The translations under genes and the position numbers were made by a program. DNA of 22,386 bases. Source: JAVVUQ01 sp036653075. Its GTDB lineage: Bacteria > Bacillota > Clostridia > Christensenellales > CAG-314. Shown here piece after piece: positions 7,653 to 15,928 of the stretch. The stretch spans positions 1 to 22,386 of the forward strand of contig JAVVUQ010000019.1 of NCBI GenBank assembly GCA_036653075.1. Direction: 5' to 3'. How positions within the stretch are numbered: the first letter of the stretch is position 1; each line of letters begins with the position of its first letter. The notes under the pieces were generated by a model, which worked only from the letters and a program-made list of their open reading frames with translations, ran no database searches and had not been told where the DNA came from.

Positions 7653-8852
7653 TCATTTGAATAACGCTTCATAAAGCGCATTAGCGGCTAATTCGCTCTT
7701 TTCTCGTTCAATAATAATTGTGACAGAGTGACTTTTATGCTCTAACGCTATCGGATAAAGTCTTGCATTTTGTAATGTATGGCAAATCTCACTACATTCT
7801 TTAAAGCAGCAACCTGCTACGGCTATTACGCTTACGTCTTTTACTCGCATTTTTGTTATCGCTTTAGTTGCGATAAACTGTTCAACGGCGTCCTGTCTAT
7901 TTGTTAAAATAATAAGTCCGTTTATGCCTTCGATTACTTTATCGCCCTCTACTGATGCTTTAGATACTTTTTTGACGTCAAAGCACTCAATATCTAACAT
8001 TATATAATTACGTAACGCCATACCTTTTACGCCTTCAGTCACCTGATAAGTAACCATCGTTCCATCAGCTTTGGTATTGTAAGTATTTTTTATGTTTAAT
8101 GGTATCGCTTTAAACATCAACGGTATTACTGTTTGGTAATGTAATACTTCCGCTCCATAATATGATAACTCGCATAATTCGCTGTAACTAATACATCTTA
8201 TTAGTTCCGCATTGTCGTTTAATTTTGGATTTATAGCTAAGAAGCCGTCTACATCTGTCCAATTTTCATATAAATCTGCATCTACCGCATTTGCAACTAT
8301 CGCTCCTGTTATGTCGCTGCCACCTCTACTAAATGTAACGATATTACCATTTTCATCAGCTCCGTAAAATCCAGCGATTACTGCTTTTTTAACGTTTTTT
8401 AACGTGGCTTTAGATAAACTCATTGTTCCTTTAACGTCCCAATTTTTGTCAAAACAAAATCTGACAATACGAGCGCCATCAATAAATTCACAGCATAGAA
8501 GCTTAGCCATCATCAAACCCATCAAATACTCGCCTTTCGACAATGTACAATCTAAACTATTTTTTTCTTCTATGTTCCTCTTAGCTTCCGCTATCCATTC
8601 GTCAATTTCATCAATGCCTAATTCTTTCCCTAAATTACTATATCGTTGAGCCACTTCTGCCCACGCTTCATTATCGCCATTATAAACGTCATATAATAGG
8701 TCAGTGATTTTTCGCTGACCTTTATACATACTGCCCATAGCTGACACAACAACTATTCCCCTTGCAGCGTCGCTTTGAACAATTTCTATTACCTTTTTAA
8801 CAGATTCAGCCGACGATAACGACGAACCACCAAATTTACATACAATAAACAA
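7653..8852 (-). CDS. Aspartate kinase
   Basis: Aspartate kinase phosphorylates L-aspartate to aspartyl phosphate, the first step to lysine, threonine, methionine and diaminopimelate. The 399 residues comprise an amino-acid kinase domain starting at KFGGSS (6-11), with SRGGSDITGA near 178-187 for nucleotide and substrate binding. Two ACT-like regulatory segments occupy about 280-399, suggesting feedback control. No ATG fits; the likely start is TTG at 8850-8852, preceded by a G-rich GGGGCGG. The frame stays open upstream to a stop at 8906 but has no better start codon, and family members begin just before KFGGSS. It lies 216 bases downstream of the phosphohexomutase gene. Lysine or threonine sensitivity cannot be told. 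Confidence 0.92.
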   Translation of the reverse strand: MFIVCKFGGSSLSSAESVKKVIEIVQSDAARGIVVVSAMGSMYKGQRKITDLLYDVYNGDNEAWAEVAQRYSNLGKELGIDEIDEWIAEAKRNIEEKNSLDCTLSKGEYLMGLMMAKLLCCEFIDGARIVRFCFDKNWDVKGTMSLSKATLKNVKKAVIAGFYGADENGNIVTFSRGGSDITGAIVANAVDADLYENWTDVDGFLAINPKLNDNAELIRCISYSELCELSYYGAEVLHYQTVIPLMFKAIPLNIKNTYNTKADGTMVTYQVTEGVKGMALRNYIMLDIECFDVKKVSKASVEGDKVIEGINGLIILTNRQDAVEQFIATKAITKMRVKDVSVIAVAGCCFKECSEICHTLQNARLYPIALEHKSHSVTIIIEREKSELAANALYEALFK

Positions 8853-9068
8853 TTGCTTACCGCCCCACTCAGTTTTTTCACTCTCTTTTGTCGGTATTCT
8901 ATTCTATTCATAATCTTTCCGTTTAATACAATAGAAACAATTTGAATTTATTGAAAAGCCATCATTTAAACATAAAACTTTTGTTTATTTTTATTGAATT
9001 GCAAATTTTGTATACTCATTATCGCTCAATTGCTATATTATCATTAATACTACGATTTAATGTTAATT

Positions 9069-10715
9069 TTATTTCATTAATTGTAATAAAAAGACGCTTA
9101 GTTTTGTAAAGGTGATTTCATTTAATTTTTCATCTTCCACTGCTGTCAAATAAGCTTTAATAAGCGGTTCAGTGCCTGAAGGACGCAATATAAACTCTGA
9201 TTTATTTTCAAATTCAAATTTCAAAACGTTTGATTTACGCATTCCAATTCCATCTTGCATATAATCCGTTGTTTTACAAATTTTTAATCCTTCAATTTCA
9301 GTTGGAAGATTTTTTCTCAAATTTTCCAAAACGTCTTTCATTTTTGCGTTACCTGCGCTTCCGTCAAATTTATACGATAAAAGTTTGTGTTGCACATAAC
9401 CATATTGCTTATATAATTCGTCCATTCTATCGCATAATGTTTTATTATTTTTCTTGTAAAACGCAGCAATTTCAGCTATCAGCATAGAGGCTAAAACTGC
9501 GTCTTTATCTCTAACATAACTTCCAGCTAAATAGCCATAACTCTCTTCAAAACCTAAAATAAACCTATTTACTTCACCTTTTTCTTCAAGTTCCGCAATT
9601 TGCTCGCCTATATATTTAAATCCAGTATAAACGTCGATTAATTCCGCTCCATATGTTTCGCACAACGATTGCACCAATTTTGTTGTGACTATTGTTTTTA
9701 TAATTATAGGTTTTTTATCGTTATTGTAAGGCTTTTCTCTTAAAAGATAATCTGCCATTAAAGCGCCAACTTCGTTTCCAGTTAGCAGTTTAAAACCATC
9801 TTTTGTGTTGACGGCAACGCCCATTCTATCTGCGTCAGGGTCGGTAGCTATGAGTATATCGCTGTTTTCCTCTTGCGCTTGCATTAACCCTTTCAATAAC
9901 GCTTCTTTTTTTTCTGGATTTGGATAAGGACACGTTGGAAAATTGCCATCTGGTACGCATTGACATTTAACAAGACTCACCTCTGCTTTTATCATAGATA
10001 ATATTGCTGGAACTAATTGAATTCCTGTGCCATTCAACGCCGAATAGGTAATCTTTAGATTTTCCGCATTATGCCTCACGGCGCAATCATATACGTTTTG
10101 AAGATATAAAGCTTTTACATCTTTATGTGAGTAAATTATTAAACCGCTTGAAAATGCAGCTGAAACGTCCATTTTATGAACGCTGAAACTATCCACAATT
10201 TCAATAAGATTGGTAACGATATCCGCATCTTCATCTGTCAATTGACACCCATCGCTTCCATACACTTTATAGCCATTATACTGCTTAGGATTATGACTTG
10301 CAGTAATCATCACACCAACAGCGCAATTATAATGCCTTACCATATAGGATAAATAAGGCGTCGGCATTAACGTATTTGTCAATACAACTTTAATATTATG
10401 CGCTGCAAACACTTGAGCGGCTGTCATAGCAAATAAATCTGACTTAATTCTACTGTCATAACTTATAGCTACCCTCTTTCCACCCATATTTTCCACATAA
10501 CGAGCAACGCCTTCTGTTATCCGTCCAATTGTGTAGATATTTAAATTGTTCGTTCCTGCGCCAATCTCACCTCTTAATCCACCCGTTCCAAACTCAATAT
10601 CTTTATAGAAACTGTCTGTGATACGCTTGCTGTCCATTTGCTTAAGCTCATCGCTTAATTCCACATCATCTACTTTGTCTATCCATAATTTATAAATAGA
10701 TTGAACATCCCTCAT
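9069..10715 (-). CDS. Phospho-sugar mutase (phosphoglucomutase/phosphomannomutase family)
   Basis: This cytoplasmic alpha-D-phosphohexomutase interconverts hexose 1- and 6-phosphates, feeding glycogen, cell-wall and exopolysaccharide precursors. The 548-residue length and N-terminal FGTGGLRG (42-49) match the PgcA/PGM2-type subgroup. All four active-site elements are present: the phosphoserine loop TASHNPK with S140, the metal loop DPDADR (292-297), the sugar-binding loop GFEESYG (388-394), and the phosphate-binding RPSGTEP (511-517). AAGGAG precedes the ATG at 10715. A consensus promoter lies about 170 bases upstream and the leader contains a duplicated 45-base element. Glucose is the likeliest substrate, but mannose or mixed specificity is possible. 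Confidence 0.94.
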   Translation of the reverse strand: MRDVQSIYKLWIDKVDDVELSDELKQMDSKRITDSFYKDIEFGTGGLRGEIGAGTNNLNIYTIGRITEGVARYVENMGGKRVAISYDSRIKSDLFAMTAAQVFAAHNIKVVLTNTLMPTPYLSYMVRHYNCAVGVMITASHNPKQYNGYKVYGSDGCQLTDEDADIVTNLIEIVDSFSVHKMDVSAAFSSGLIIYSHKDVKALYLQNVYDCAVRHNAENLKITYSALNGTGIQLVPAILSMIKAEVSLVKCQCVPDGNFPTCPYPNPEKKEALLKGLMQAQEENSDILIATDPDADRMGVAVNTKDGFKLLTGNEVGALMADYLLREKPYNNDKKPIIIKTIVTTKLVQSLCETYGAELIDVYTGFKYIGEQIAELEEKGEVNRFILGFEESYGYLAGSYVRDKDAVLASMLIAEIAAFYKKNNKTLCDRMDELYKQYGYVQHKLLSYKFDGSAGNAKMKDVLENLRKNLPTEIEGLKICKTTDYMQDGIGMRKSNVLKFEFENKSEFILRPSGTEPLIKAYLTAVEDEKLNEITFTKLSVFLLQLMK

Positions 10716-10745
10716 ACGCTTCTCCTTACGTTTTTAATTCTTGAT

Positions 10746-10843
10746 TTTCTTGTACATTCTTTAATCATAACTATTTGTTAACTTATGTATTTGTAATGTT
10801 TCTTGTACATTCCTTAATCATAACTTTTTGTTAACTTATATAT
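10746..10843. repeat. Imperfect 45-bp direct repeat (two copies, 53-bp period)
   Basis: Copies at 10746-10790 and 10799-10843 match at 42 of 45 positions. Each contains TTTCTTGTACATTC and TTGTTAACTTA blocks. Both lie between the mutase promoter and its start codon, inside the predicted 5' untranslated region, so they may act as an RNA or DNA regulatory element, or be a neutral duplication. Confidence 0.85.
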
Positions 10844-10882
10844 TATAATAGTAGATTCATAGACAGATTACATCTATATTAA

Positions 10883-10911
10883 ATTATACATCTATCTCAA
10901 TTATTTGTCAA
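10883..10911 (-). promoter_or_regulatory. Consensus SigA promoter for the phosphohexomutase
   Basis: TTGACA at 10906-10911 and TATAAT at 10883-10888 are separated by exactly 17 bases, a perfect match to the vegetative consensus. The predicted start near 10876 gives a leader of about 160 bases. The spacer ends in GATAGATG, strikingly like the promoter in front of the PfkB kinase. Confidence 0.85.
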
Positions 10912-10917
10912 TAGTGT

Positions 10918-10946
10918 TTGCAGAATTACTTTTAATGTGTTATAAT
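10918..10946 (+). promoter_or_regulatory. Upstream promoter candidate for aqpZ
   Basis: TTGCAG (10918-10923) and TATAAT (10941-10946) stand 17 bases apart on the plus strand. It is back to back with the mutase promoter, their -35 elements only six bases apart, so the two may compete or share a regulator. Confidence 0.6.
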
Positions 10947-10995
10947 AACATTGGTTATTTTATTACGTGACTAACAATACGGCATAAAACGAAAA

Positions 10996-11024
10996 TTGTA
11001 AAAATAATTGCAAATAAGTATAAT
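10996..11024 (+). promoter_or_regulatory. Second promoter candidate for aqpZ
   Basis: TTGTAA (10996-11001) and TATAAT (11019-11024) stand 17 bases apart. A start near 11031 would give a leader of about 160 bases. In DNA this AT-rich a chance match is possible. Confidence 0.5.
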
Positions 11025-11189
11025 TAATATAAGGATATATATTATTAAATATATGACTTTTTACATAATATAAATACATTTTATATTTATGCAAAATATT
11101 TTACTTTATATTTAATTTTACATAAATATTTACTTTTAGTGCAATTAGCCACTTTTATTTAACTAATTAACTTTTAAAGGAGTTTTATT

Positions 11190-11984
11190 ATGGCAAATTC
11201 AAATTTGAAAAAGTATCTCGCTGAATTTCTTGGAACTTTTGCTTTAGTTTTGTTCGGTTGCGGAACAGCAACTTTCAATAACGCCATTATTAACGCAAAT
11301 CAAGCTTTGAGTGGCGCTGGCGTTGTACTTGTAAATGTTTGCATTTCTTTGGCGTTCGGATTGACTCTTGCAATTTTGGTGTACATTATCGGTAGAATCT
11401 CTGGTTGTCACGTAAATCCAGCCGTTTCTCTCGCTATGGCAATTAATAAAAAAATCTCTTGGAAAGATTTTTTAGGATATGTCATTTCACAAATTGCTGG
11501 AGCTATATGCGCTTGCGGCGTTATATCCGCAATTATTATTAGCGCAACAGGTACTATTACTACAATCAGCTCTTTGGGACTTGGTCAAAATGGTTACAAC
11601 AGCGCTTCGGCTTTTGGTATTAATATGTGGGGCGCTATTGTCGTGGAAGTTATCCTTACTTTTATTTTTGTGCTTGCCGTATTTGGCGCAACCAAAGATA
11701 ATGACTTTAAAGGTTCTGGTATTGTTATCGGTATTGCTTTAACTGTTGTTCACATCTTAGGAATTCCTTTAACTGGCACTTCTGTCAACCCCGCTCGTAG
11801 CATAGCTCCTGCATTGTTTGTTGGTGGAGAAGCTTTAAGTCAACTTTGGGTATTTATTGTAGCTCCTTTCGCAGGCGCAGCTTTAGCGGCTCTTGTATGG
11901 CGCGCATTTAACGCTCCAACTATCGCTGTTGTTTCTGAAGAAATTGAAGATGATATTATCGAAACAGAAACTGAACAAAAATAA
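11190..11984 (+). CDS. aqpZ: Aquaporin Z (water channel)
   Basis: This is a MIP-family water channel of the inner membrane, 264 residues with six membrane segments and two half-helices. The NPA motifs are intact at 76-78 (GCHVNPAVS) and 200-202 (TSVNPARS). The selectivity filter residues F57, H188, T197 and R203 have the same spacing as F43, H174, T183 and R189 of E. coli AqpZ, which argues for a strict water pore rather than a glycerol facilitator. A soluble acidic tail follows from about residue 248 and is unusual for AqpZ. AAAGGAG precedes the ATG. The gene stands alone on the plus strand behind two candidate promoters; no glycerol kinase or other glycerol gene is nearby. Confidence 0.95.
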   Translation: MANSNLKKYLAEFLGTFALVLFGCGTATFNNAIINANQALSGAGVVLVNVCISLAFGLTLAILVYIIGRISGCHVNPAVSLAMAINKKISWKDFLGYVISQIAGAICACGVISAIIISATGTITTISSLGLGQNGYNSASAFGINMWGAIVVEVILTFIFVLAVFGATKDNDFKGSGIVIGIALTVVHILGIPLTGTSVNPARSIAPALFVGGEALSQLWVFIVAPFAGAALAALVWRAFNAPTIAVVSEEIEDDIIETETEQK

Positions 11985-12391
11985 CGAATTTTGCATTTAT
12001 TATATTGTAACGTTTAGCTTTATCAATATACCGCTTATTACATGTATAACTGCAATTTTATGACAAAATTAGCTTTAATCATATTTTAATATCAGCTTTA
12101 TATTATAATTATGAATTATGATATTCATTGCTAAAAATCATCAAAAAATCGGACAATTTAAAGCATTACGCTAAAATTATGTTGTCCGATTTATTTTATG
12201 CTTATCTTAATTACGAAATGATAGGTAAAGCTAATTTGTGTTTTATATAATGTGTAAGCTTTATATTAATTGCAATAATATTTTAACAATCTAATTATAA
12301 TTATCAGTAGAAAAAACAATATAAAAATTATCAATATTAAAGGAATATAATATCAGTAATTATAAAAAATAAATTTAAAGGATATATTTAA
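11985..12391. other. Intergenic gap between aqpZ and the cysteine synthase gene
   Basis: This is 407 bases of AT-rich DNA with one clear hairpin (12146-12192, listed separately). The word AGCTTTA recurs several times before and after it without regular spacing. I find no good promoter for the downstream gene and no small reading frame with a ribosome binding site. Confidence 0.6.
12146..12192. terminator. Hairpin terminator, probably bidirectional
   Basis: Perfect 11-base arms at 12146-12156 (AAATCGGACAA) and 12182-12192 (TTGTCCGATTT) enclose a 25-base loop that can form a small inner stem (AGC/GCT). T-rich sequence follows on the plus strand and an A-run precedes it, so it could stop transcripts from either side. 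It lies about 160 bases after the aqpZ stop. Confidence 0.65.
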
Positions 12392-13294
12392 ATGTACAAT
12401 TCTATACTTGAAACAATTGGGAACACTCCATTATGCAAAATAAACAAAATGTTAATAAAACCAAACGTAGAGATTTACGCTAAATTAGAGGGATTCAATC
12501 CAACTGGTAGCATAAAAGATCGCATAGCGTTAAAGATTATACAGCAAGCAGAATTTGAAGATAAGTTGACTTATGATAAAACAATTATTGAAGCGACAAG
12601 TGGAAATACTGGAATAGCGCTTGCTATGATTGGTACTGTTAAAGGATATAATGTAGAAATAGTTATGAGTGAAGCAGTATCCATAGAACGCCAAGAAATG
12701 ATTCGAGCATATGGTGGAAAGGTAATTTTAACGCCTGCTTGCGATGGCACAGACGGCGCAATACGTAAAGTAAAGCAACTTGTAGAGAATAATCCAACAA
12801 AATATTTTAATGCCGACCAATTTTCTAACGAATACAATAAATTAGCGCATTATAAAACGACCGCAGAGGAAATTTGGCAACAAACGGGCGGTAAAGTTAC
12901 ACATTTTGTTTCTGCGATAGGCACAAGCGGCACTATTATGGGCGTAGGAAAAGGTTTAAAAGAAAATAATCCACATATTAAGATAATCGAAGCGCAACCA
13001 ATACGAAACCATTATATTCAAGGACTAAAAAATATGCAAGAAGCTTTAGTCCCGTCCATATACAATCCGGATTTTATTGACGAACATATAATGATTGAAA
13101 CGCAAGAAGCATTCGCCACTTCTCGGCGTATTGTTCGTGATGAGGGAATTTTTGTAGGAATGTCTTCGGGAGCAGCAATGCTTGCCGCTTTAAAAGTAGC
13201 TGAAAATATTAAAAAAGGCTTAATTGTTGTCGTATTTCCCGATAGAGGCGAAAAATATCTATCTACTAAATTATTCAACTACAATTCTAATTGA
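12392..13294 (+). CDS. cysM: Cysteine synthase, CysM-type
   Basis: This PLP enzyme of the cysteine synthase / beta-replacement family makes cysteine from an activated serine and a sulfur donor. The 300 residues include the PLP lysine K42 in NPTGSIKDR, the substrate loop SGNTG (70-74) and the phosphate-binding GTSGT (177-181). The C-terminal part (GLKNMQEALVPSIYNP, then DEGIFVGMSSGAA and PDRGEKYLST) resembles CysM proteins of E. coli and Mycobacterium more than CysK, whose equivalent region reads GIGAGFIP. The sulfur donor (sulfide, thiosulfate or a carrier-protein thiocarboxylate) and the activated serine are not determined. AAAGGA precedes the ATG. No cysE or carrier protein gene is beside it. 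Confidence 0.88.
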   Translation: MYNSILETIGNTPLCKINKMLIKPNVEIYAKLEGFNPTGSIKDRIALKIIQQAEFEDKLTYDKTIIEATSGNTGIALAMIGTVKGYNVEIVMSEAVSIERQEMIRAYGGKVILTPACDGTDGAIRKVKQLVENNPTKYFNADQFSNEYNKLAHYKTTAEEIWQQTGGKVTHFVSAIGTSGTIMGVGKGLKENNPHIKIIEAQPIRNHYIQGLKNMQEALVPSIYNPDFIDEHIMIETQEAFATSRRIVRDEGIFVGMSSGAAMLAALKVAENIKKGLIVVVFPDRGEKYLSTKLFNYNSN

Positions 13295-13375
13295 AATATT
13301 TTTTTAATTAAATATATAACCAAAATTTGCTTTTAATATTTTGTTTTCAATATTATCATATAGAAAAATAATAAT

Positions 13376-13419
13376 AAAGGATTGCGATTTTAAAATTAAA
13401 TTTAATATCGCAATCCTTT
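13376..13419. terminator. Strong bidirectional terminator between convergent genes
   Basis: Perfect 13-base arms at 13376-13388 (AAAGGATTGCGAT) and 13407-13419 (ATCGCAATCCTTT) surround an A/T loop that can extend the stem. It separates the plus-strand cysteine synthase from the minus-strand GH20 gene. Read on the minus strand it is followed by a T-rich run, so it mainly fits as the end of the GH20 transcript. Confidence 0.8.
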
Positions 13420-13440
13420 GCGCTAAAAATAAAATTACTA

Positions 13441-15045
13441 TTAAATATTGTTAGGCGTTACTGTCATACTCCAAAAGTTAATGGAAGTGGGAGATTTAGT
13501 AAATTCTTTTTGACCAAAAGCGTCTAATAATTCTTCTTCTAATTCATCTATTTTATTTATAGCCCCGTCAACGTATTGTAAAAGGCGTTCTCTACAATTT
13601 TTAACACGCATTAATAGTCCGCCAAGTCTAATGTCTTGAACGTCAAAACCATTTGGTTTATTTTCAATGCTCCATAGCGTTTTGAACTTCGTATAAAAAT
13701 TCTCAATTCTTTTAATTAATAAATTATAATCTTTATACGCTAAATCAATTAGTTTTTCTTTATCTCCCTCCTTATACGCTTTTCTTGTAACTACGCCAAG
13801 ATCATACTTAATATAAAGTACTTCACATAACGCTGAAGCGCTATCAAACAAATAATCCCATTTACTATTTTTGACGCAATCCTTGAGCGTTTTTGCATAT
13901 GTTTTGTATACATCTTTATCGCCATCGGCGACGGTGCTATCTAATTCTCCTAAAAACAAGTCGTTATATAGCATATATTTATCAGGATTCTCATAAGCTT
14001 GAGCATTTCCTATTTTACAAGGCAAATCTAATTTCATAAAATTATCGAAACTTTCGCCCACTATTTCATAAAATTTTGCTTTAATAGCTTCTTCATCTTC
14101 TATTCCTTGAGCCGTCATAGCTGCGCTCATAAGCGCTGGCAATGCGCTAAAATAGGAACATTCGCCGCCGTTATCGCCCCACATCGTAATAAAAATGTTT
14201 TTAATGCCACATTTTTTACACATTCTAATACCGCTATTTATCGTTGCAATGGCAAATTCATTATGCGGAGTAAATCCCGTCCACGTCCAAGCGCCGCCAG
14301 CAAACCATATATTATTCGCTAATTGCTTGTGCGCATTCATCATATTTTCATAGTGATTGTCATCAACACTATAATAATCCCAATAAATTAAATCAATATC
14401 TTGAGGTATTTTTTTGATTAATTCTTGACTAAATTTAACGGTTTCATCATAATAATTACCGCCGCTAACTAATTTGAAAAACATATCGCTCCACATCATC
14501 AGCTTAAATCCATATTTTTTTGCTATATTAGCAACCTTTCCTAAATGTCGAATTAATATCTCAAATCTATCTTGATACCCGTATTTGTCTAAATATCTAC
14601 CTAATCCTACCATATGCGCTTCATCCATACCTATATTAACACGCTTAGATGTAAAACACTCGCTTAATGTCATAAATATATTATCAATAAGCGTATAGGT
14701 GCGCTCGTCATCTACCATTAATATATCTTTATTATCTGAAATAGGCATATATGGAGCCCAACGCATAATGCTTTCTAAATGCGCCAACGTTTGCACGCAA
14801 GCAATCAACTCAACTCCAGCAGCTTTTGCATATTCATCTATTTGCTTTAATTCGCTTTTACTATATCTGCCCCTTAAATAACCAAAATAAGGTTCATTAT
14901 TCACTTCAAACGTATCTTCTGTATATAATTGCAGATTTGTATATCCCATTTTTGAAATTATGTCGATAAACTTCTCTATTTGCGTAACCGTCATAATTGC
15001 GTTTCGTGAACAGTCCATCATTATTCCAAGATTGTCAAAATTCAT
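13441..15045 (-). CDS. Glycoside hydrolase family 20 enzyme (beta-N-acetylhexosaminidase type)
   Basis: GH20 enzymes remove terminal beta-linked GlcNAc or GalNAc by substrate-assisted catalysis. This 534-residue protein has the TIM-barrel catalytic pair D141-E142 in NIGMDEAH, preceded by barrel strands such as GYTNLQLYTED (34-44) and ELIACVQTLAHLE (79-91). Trp-rich later motifs (LIYWDYY, AGGAWTWTGF, ITMWGDNGGE) shape the sugar pocket. There is no signal peptide, so it should act in the cytoplasm on imported oligosaccharides or glycopeptides, as in the single-domain GH20 subgroup. The C-terminal 180 residues are helical. AAGGAG precedes the ATG at 15045. It follows the HutD-like gene by 33 bases, so the two form an operon. 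Confidence 0.9.
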   Translation of the reverse strand: MNFDNLGIMMDCSRNAIMTVTQIEKFIDIISKMGYTNLQLYTEDTFEVNNEPYFGYLRGRYSKSELKQIDEYAKAAGVELIACVQTLAHLESIMRWAPYMPISDNKDILMVDDERTYTLIDNIFMTLSECFTSKRVNIGMDEAHMVGLGRYLDKYGYQDRFEILIRHLGKVANIAKKYGFKLMMWSDMFFKLVSGGNYYDETVKFSQELIKKIPQDIDLIYWDYYSVDDNHYENMMNAHKQLANNIWFAGGAWTWTGFTPHNEFAIATINSGIRMCKKCGIKNIFITMWGDNGGECSYFSALPALMSAAMTAQGIEDEEAIKAKFYEIVGESFDNFMKLDLPCKIGNAQAYENPDKYMLYNDLFLGELDSTVADGDKDVYKTYAKTLKDCVKNSKWDYLFDSASALCEVLYIKYDLGVVTRKAYKEGDKEKLIDLAYKDYNLLIKRIENFYTKFKTLWSIENKPNGFDVQDIRLGGLLMRVKNCRERLLQYVDGAINKIDELEEELLDAFGQKEFTKSPTSINFWSMTVTPNNI

Positions 15046-15078
15046 AGTTCTATCTCCTTATTTGTATTAAATAATTTT

Positions 15079-15636
15079 TTATTTTTCAATTGATACAATT
15101 TCCATAACAACCACATCTTCACTATTGATAATTTCTAAATCTTTATCGTCATCATCAATATAAAGCAAACAATTTTCATTTAAATTATATTGTTGTCCAT
15201 TAATTAAAGTTTTAGTATTTTTATATGCGTATATAAGCGCAAAACAAGCATCTTTACTTTTTAAATAAATCTGATTTTTAAATATCACATTCATCTCGCC
15301 TTTTGCGCCATTTAACATTAAATTCAAATCTTGTCCTGAGCCAATACATTCGGTATGACAACCGCCATCAAACACATCAACTTCCTTTTCTTTTATTGTT
15401 ACTTTAACACCGTCGTGGTTAAGTATAAATGTTGTATTTATAGGTGTTAAATAACGTTTTACTCCATCTAAATGCGTAAAAATAGATTGTTTATCTTTTA
15501 CTAACGCCGAGCTTACCCTAACTTTAAAATTTCGTTCGCTATATTTACTATTTAAAGGATAAATAAATAGCTCAGTCGTAACTCCACCGCTCCACGTCGA
15601 TTGACCATTACCATTCTTATTAATAATTTTTATCAT
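15079..15636 (-). CDS. HutD/Ves-family cupin-like protein
   Basis: This 185-residue protein matches the HutD/Ves family: TWSGGVTTELFIYP near residues 14-27, FKVRVSSALV near 37-46, FTHLDGVKRYLTP, and DLNLMLN. Members are cupin-like cytoplasmic proteins of unclear biochemical role, known from histidine-utilisation loci (HutD) and a cold/stress context in E. coli (Ves). I choose the ATG at 15636 because AGGAGAA is eight bases upstream; the GTG at 15642 is too close to that site. It precedes the GH20 gene by 33 bases in the same direction, and no hut genes are nearby. A regulatory or metabolite-sensing role linked to amino-sugar use is only a guess. Confidence 0.8.
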   Translation of the reverse strand: MIKIINKNGNGQSTWSGGVTTELFIYPLNSKYSERNFKVRVSSALVKDKQSIFTHLDGVKRYLTPINTTFILNHDGVKVTIKEKEVDVFDGGCHTECIGSGQDLNLMLNGAKGEMNVIFKNQIYLKSKDACFALIYAYKNTKTLINGQQYNLNENCLLYIDDDDKDLEIINSEDVVVMEIVSIEK

Positions 15637-15928
15637 TTTCACTTCTCCTAAATTTACGTTTAGTATCCCCTTAATTTATAAAATTAAAAAGCTTACTTCA
15701 ACAAAAAGCGTGAAATTTGATTAGTCGTTCATACAATAATATAATTTGCTCTAAATTTACATAAAATTATTTAAAATCTTCCATTTTCTCAAATACATAA
15801 TAAACCTTTTTTTTAAATAAATCAATTGTTTGCATAAACAAATATAAAATATATTATTTATAACGTTAATTTTATCAATTATCTAAAATATAATATCATT
15901 TTTTACATATCCTATTTTTTTTATTTAA

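Larger units (their letters stand above)
10716..11189. other. Divergent intergenic region between the phosphohexomutase and aqpZ genes
   Basis: This 474-base gap holds the 45-base direct repeat, a minus-strand promoter for the mutase and two plus-strand promoters for aqpZ, each listed separately. From about 11025 to 11160 it is very AT-rich; small imperfect inverted repeats are visible there, but nothing I can name. Confidence 0.7.

Noticed and set aside
8853..9068. Lysine riboswitch before the aspartate kinase
   Set aside because: The gap has about 215 bases but no recognisable L-box core or terminator hairpin.
10734..10810. Two tiny leader ORFs (MYKKHYKYIS and MYKKIKN) in the mutase leader repeats
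   Set aside because: Each ATG directly abuts its only purine-rich stretch, leaving no room for a working ribosome binding site; the shared MYKK follows from the DNA duplication.
11479..11742. Second plus-strand frame inside aqpZ
   Set aside because: It is an out-of-frame reading of the aquaporin gene; leucine- and alanine-rich content follows from the membrane-protein codons.
12571..13278. Minus-strand frames opposite the cysteine synthase gene
   Set aside because: They are antisense shadows of a well-supported plus-strand gene.
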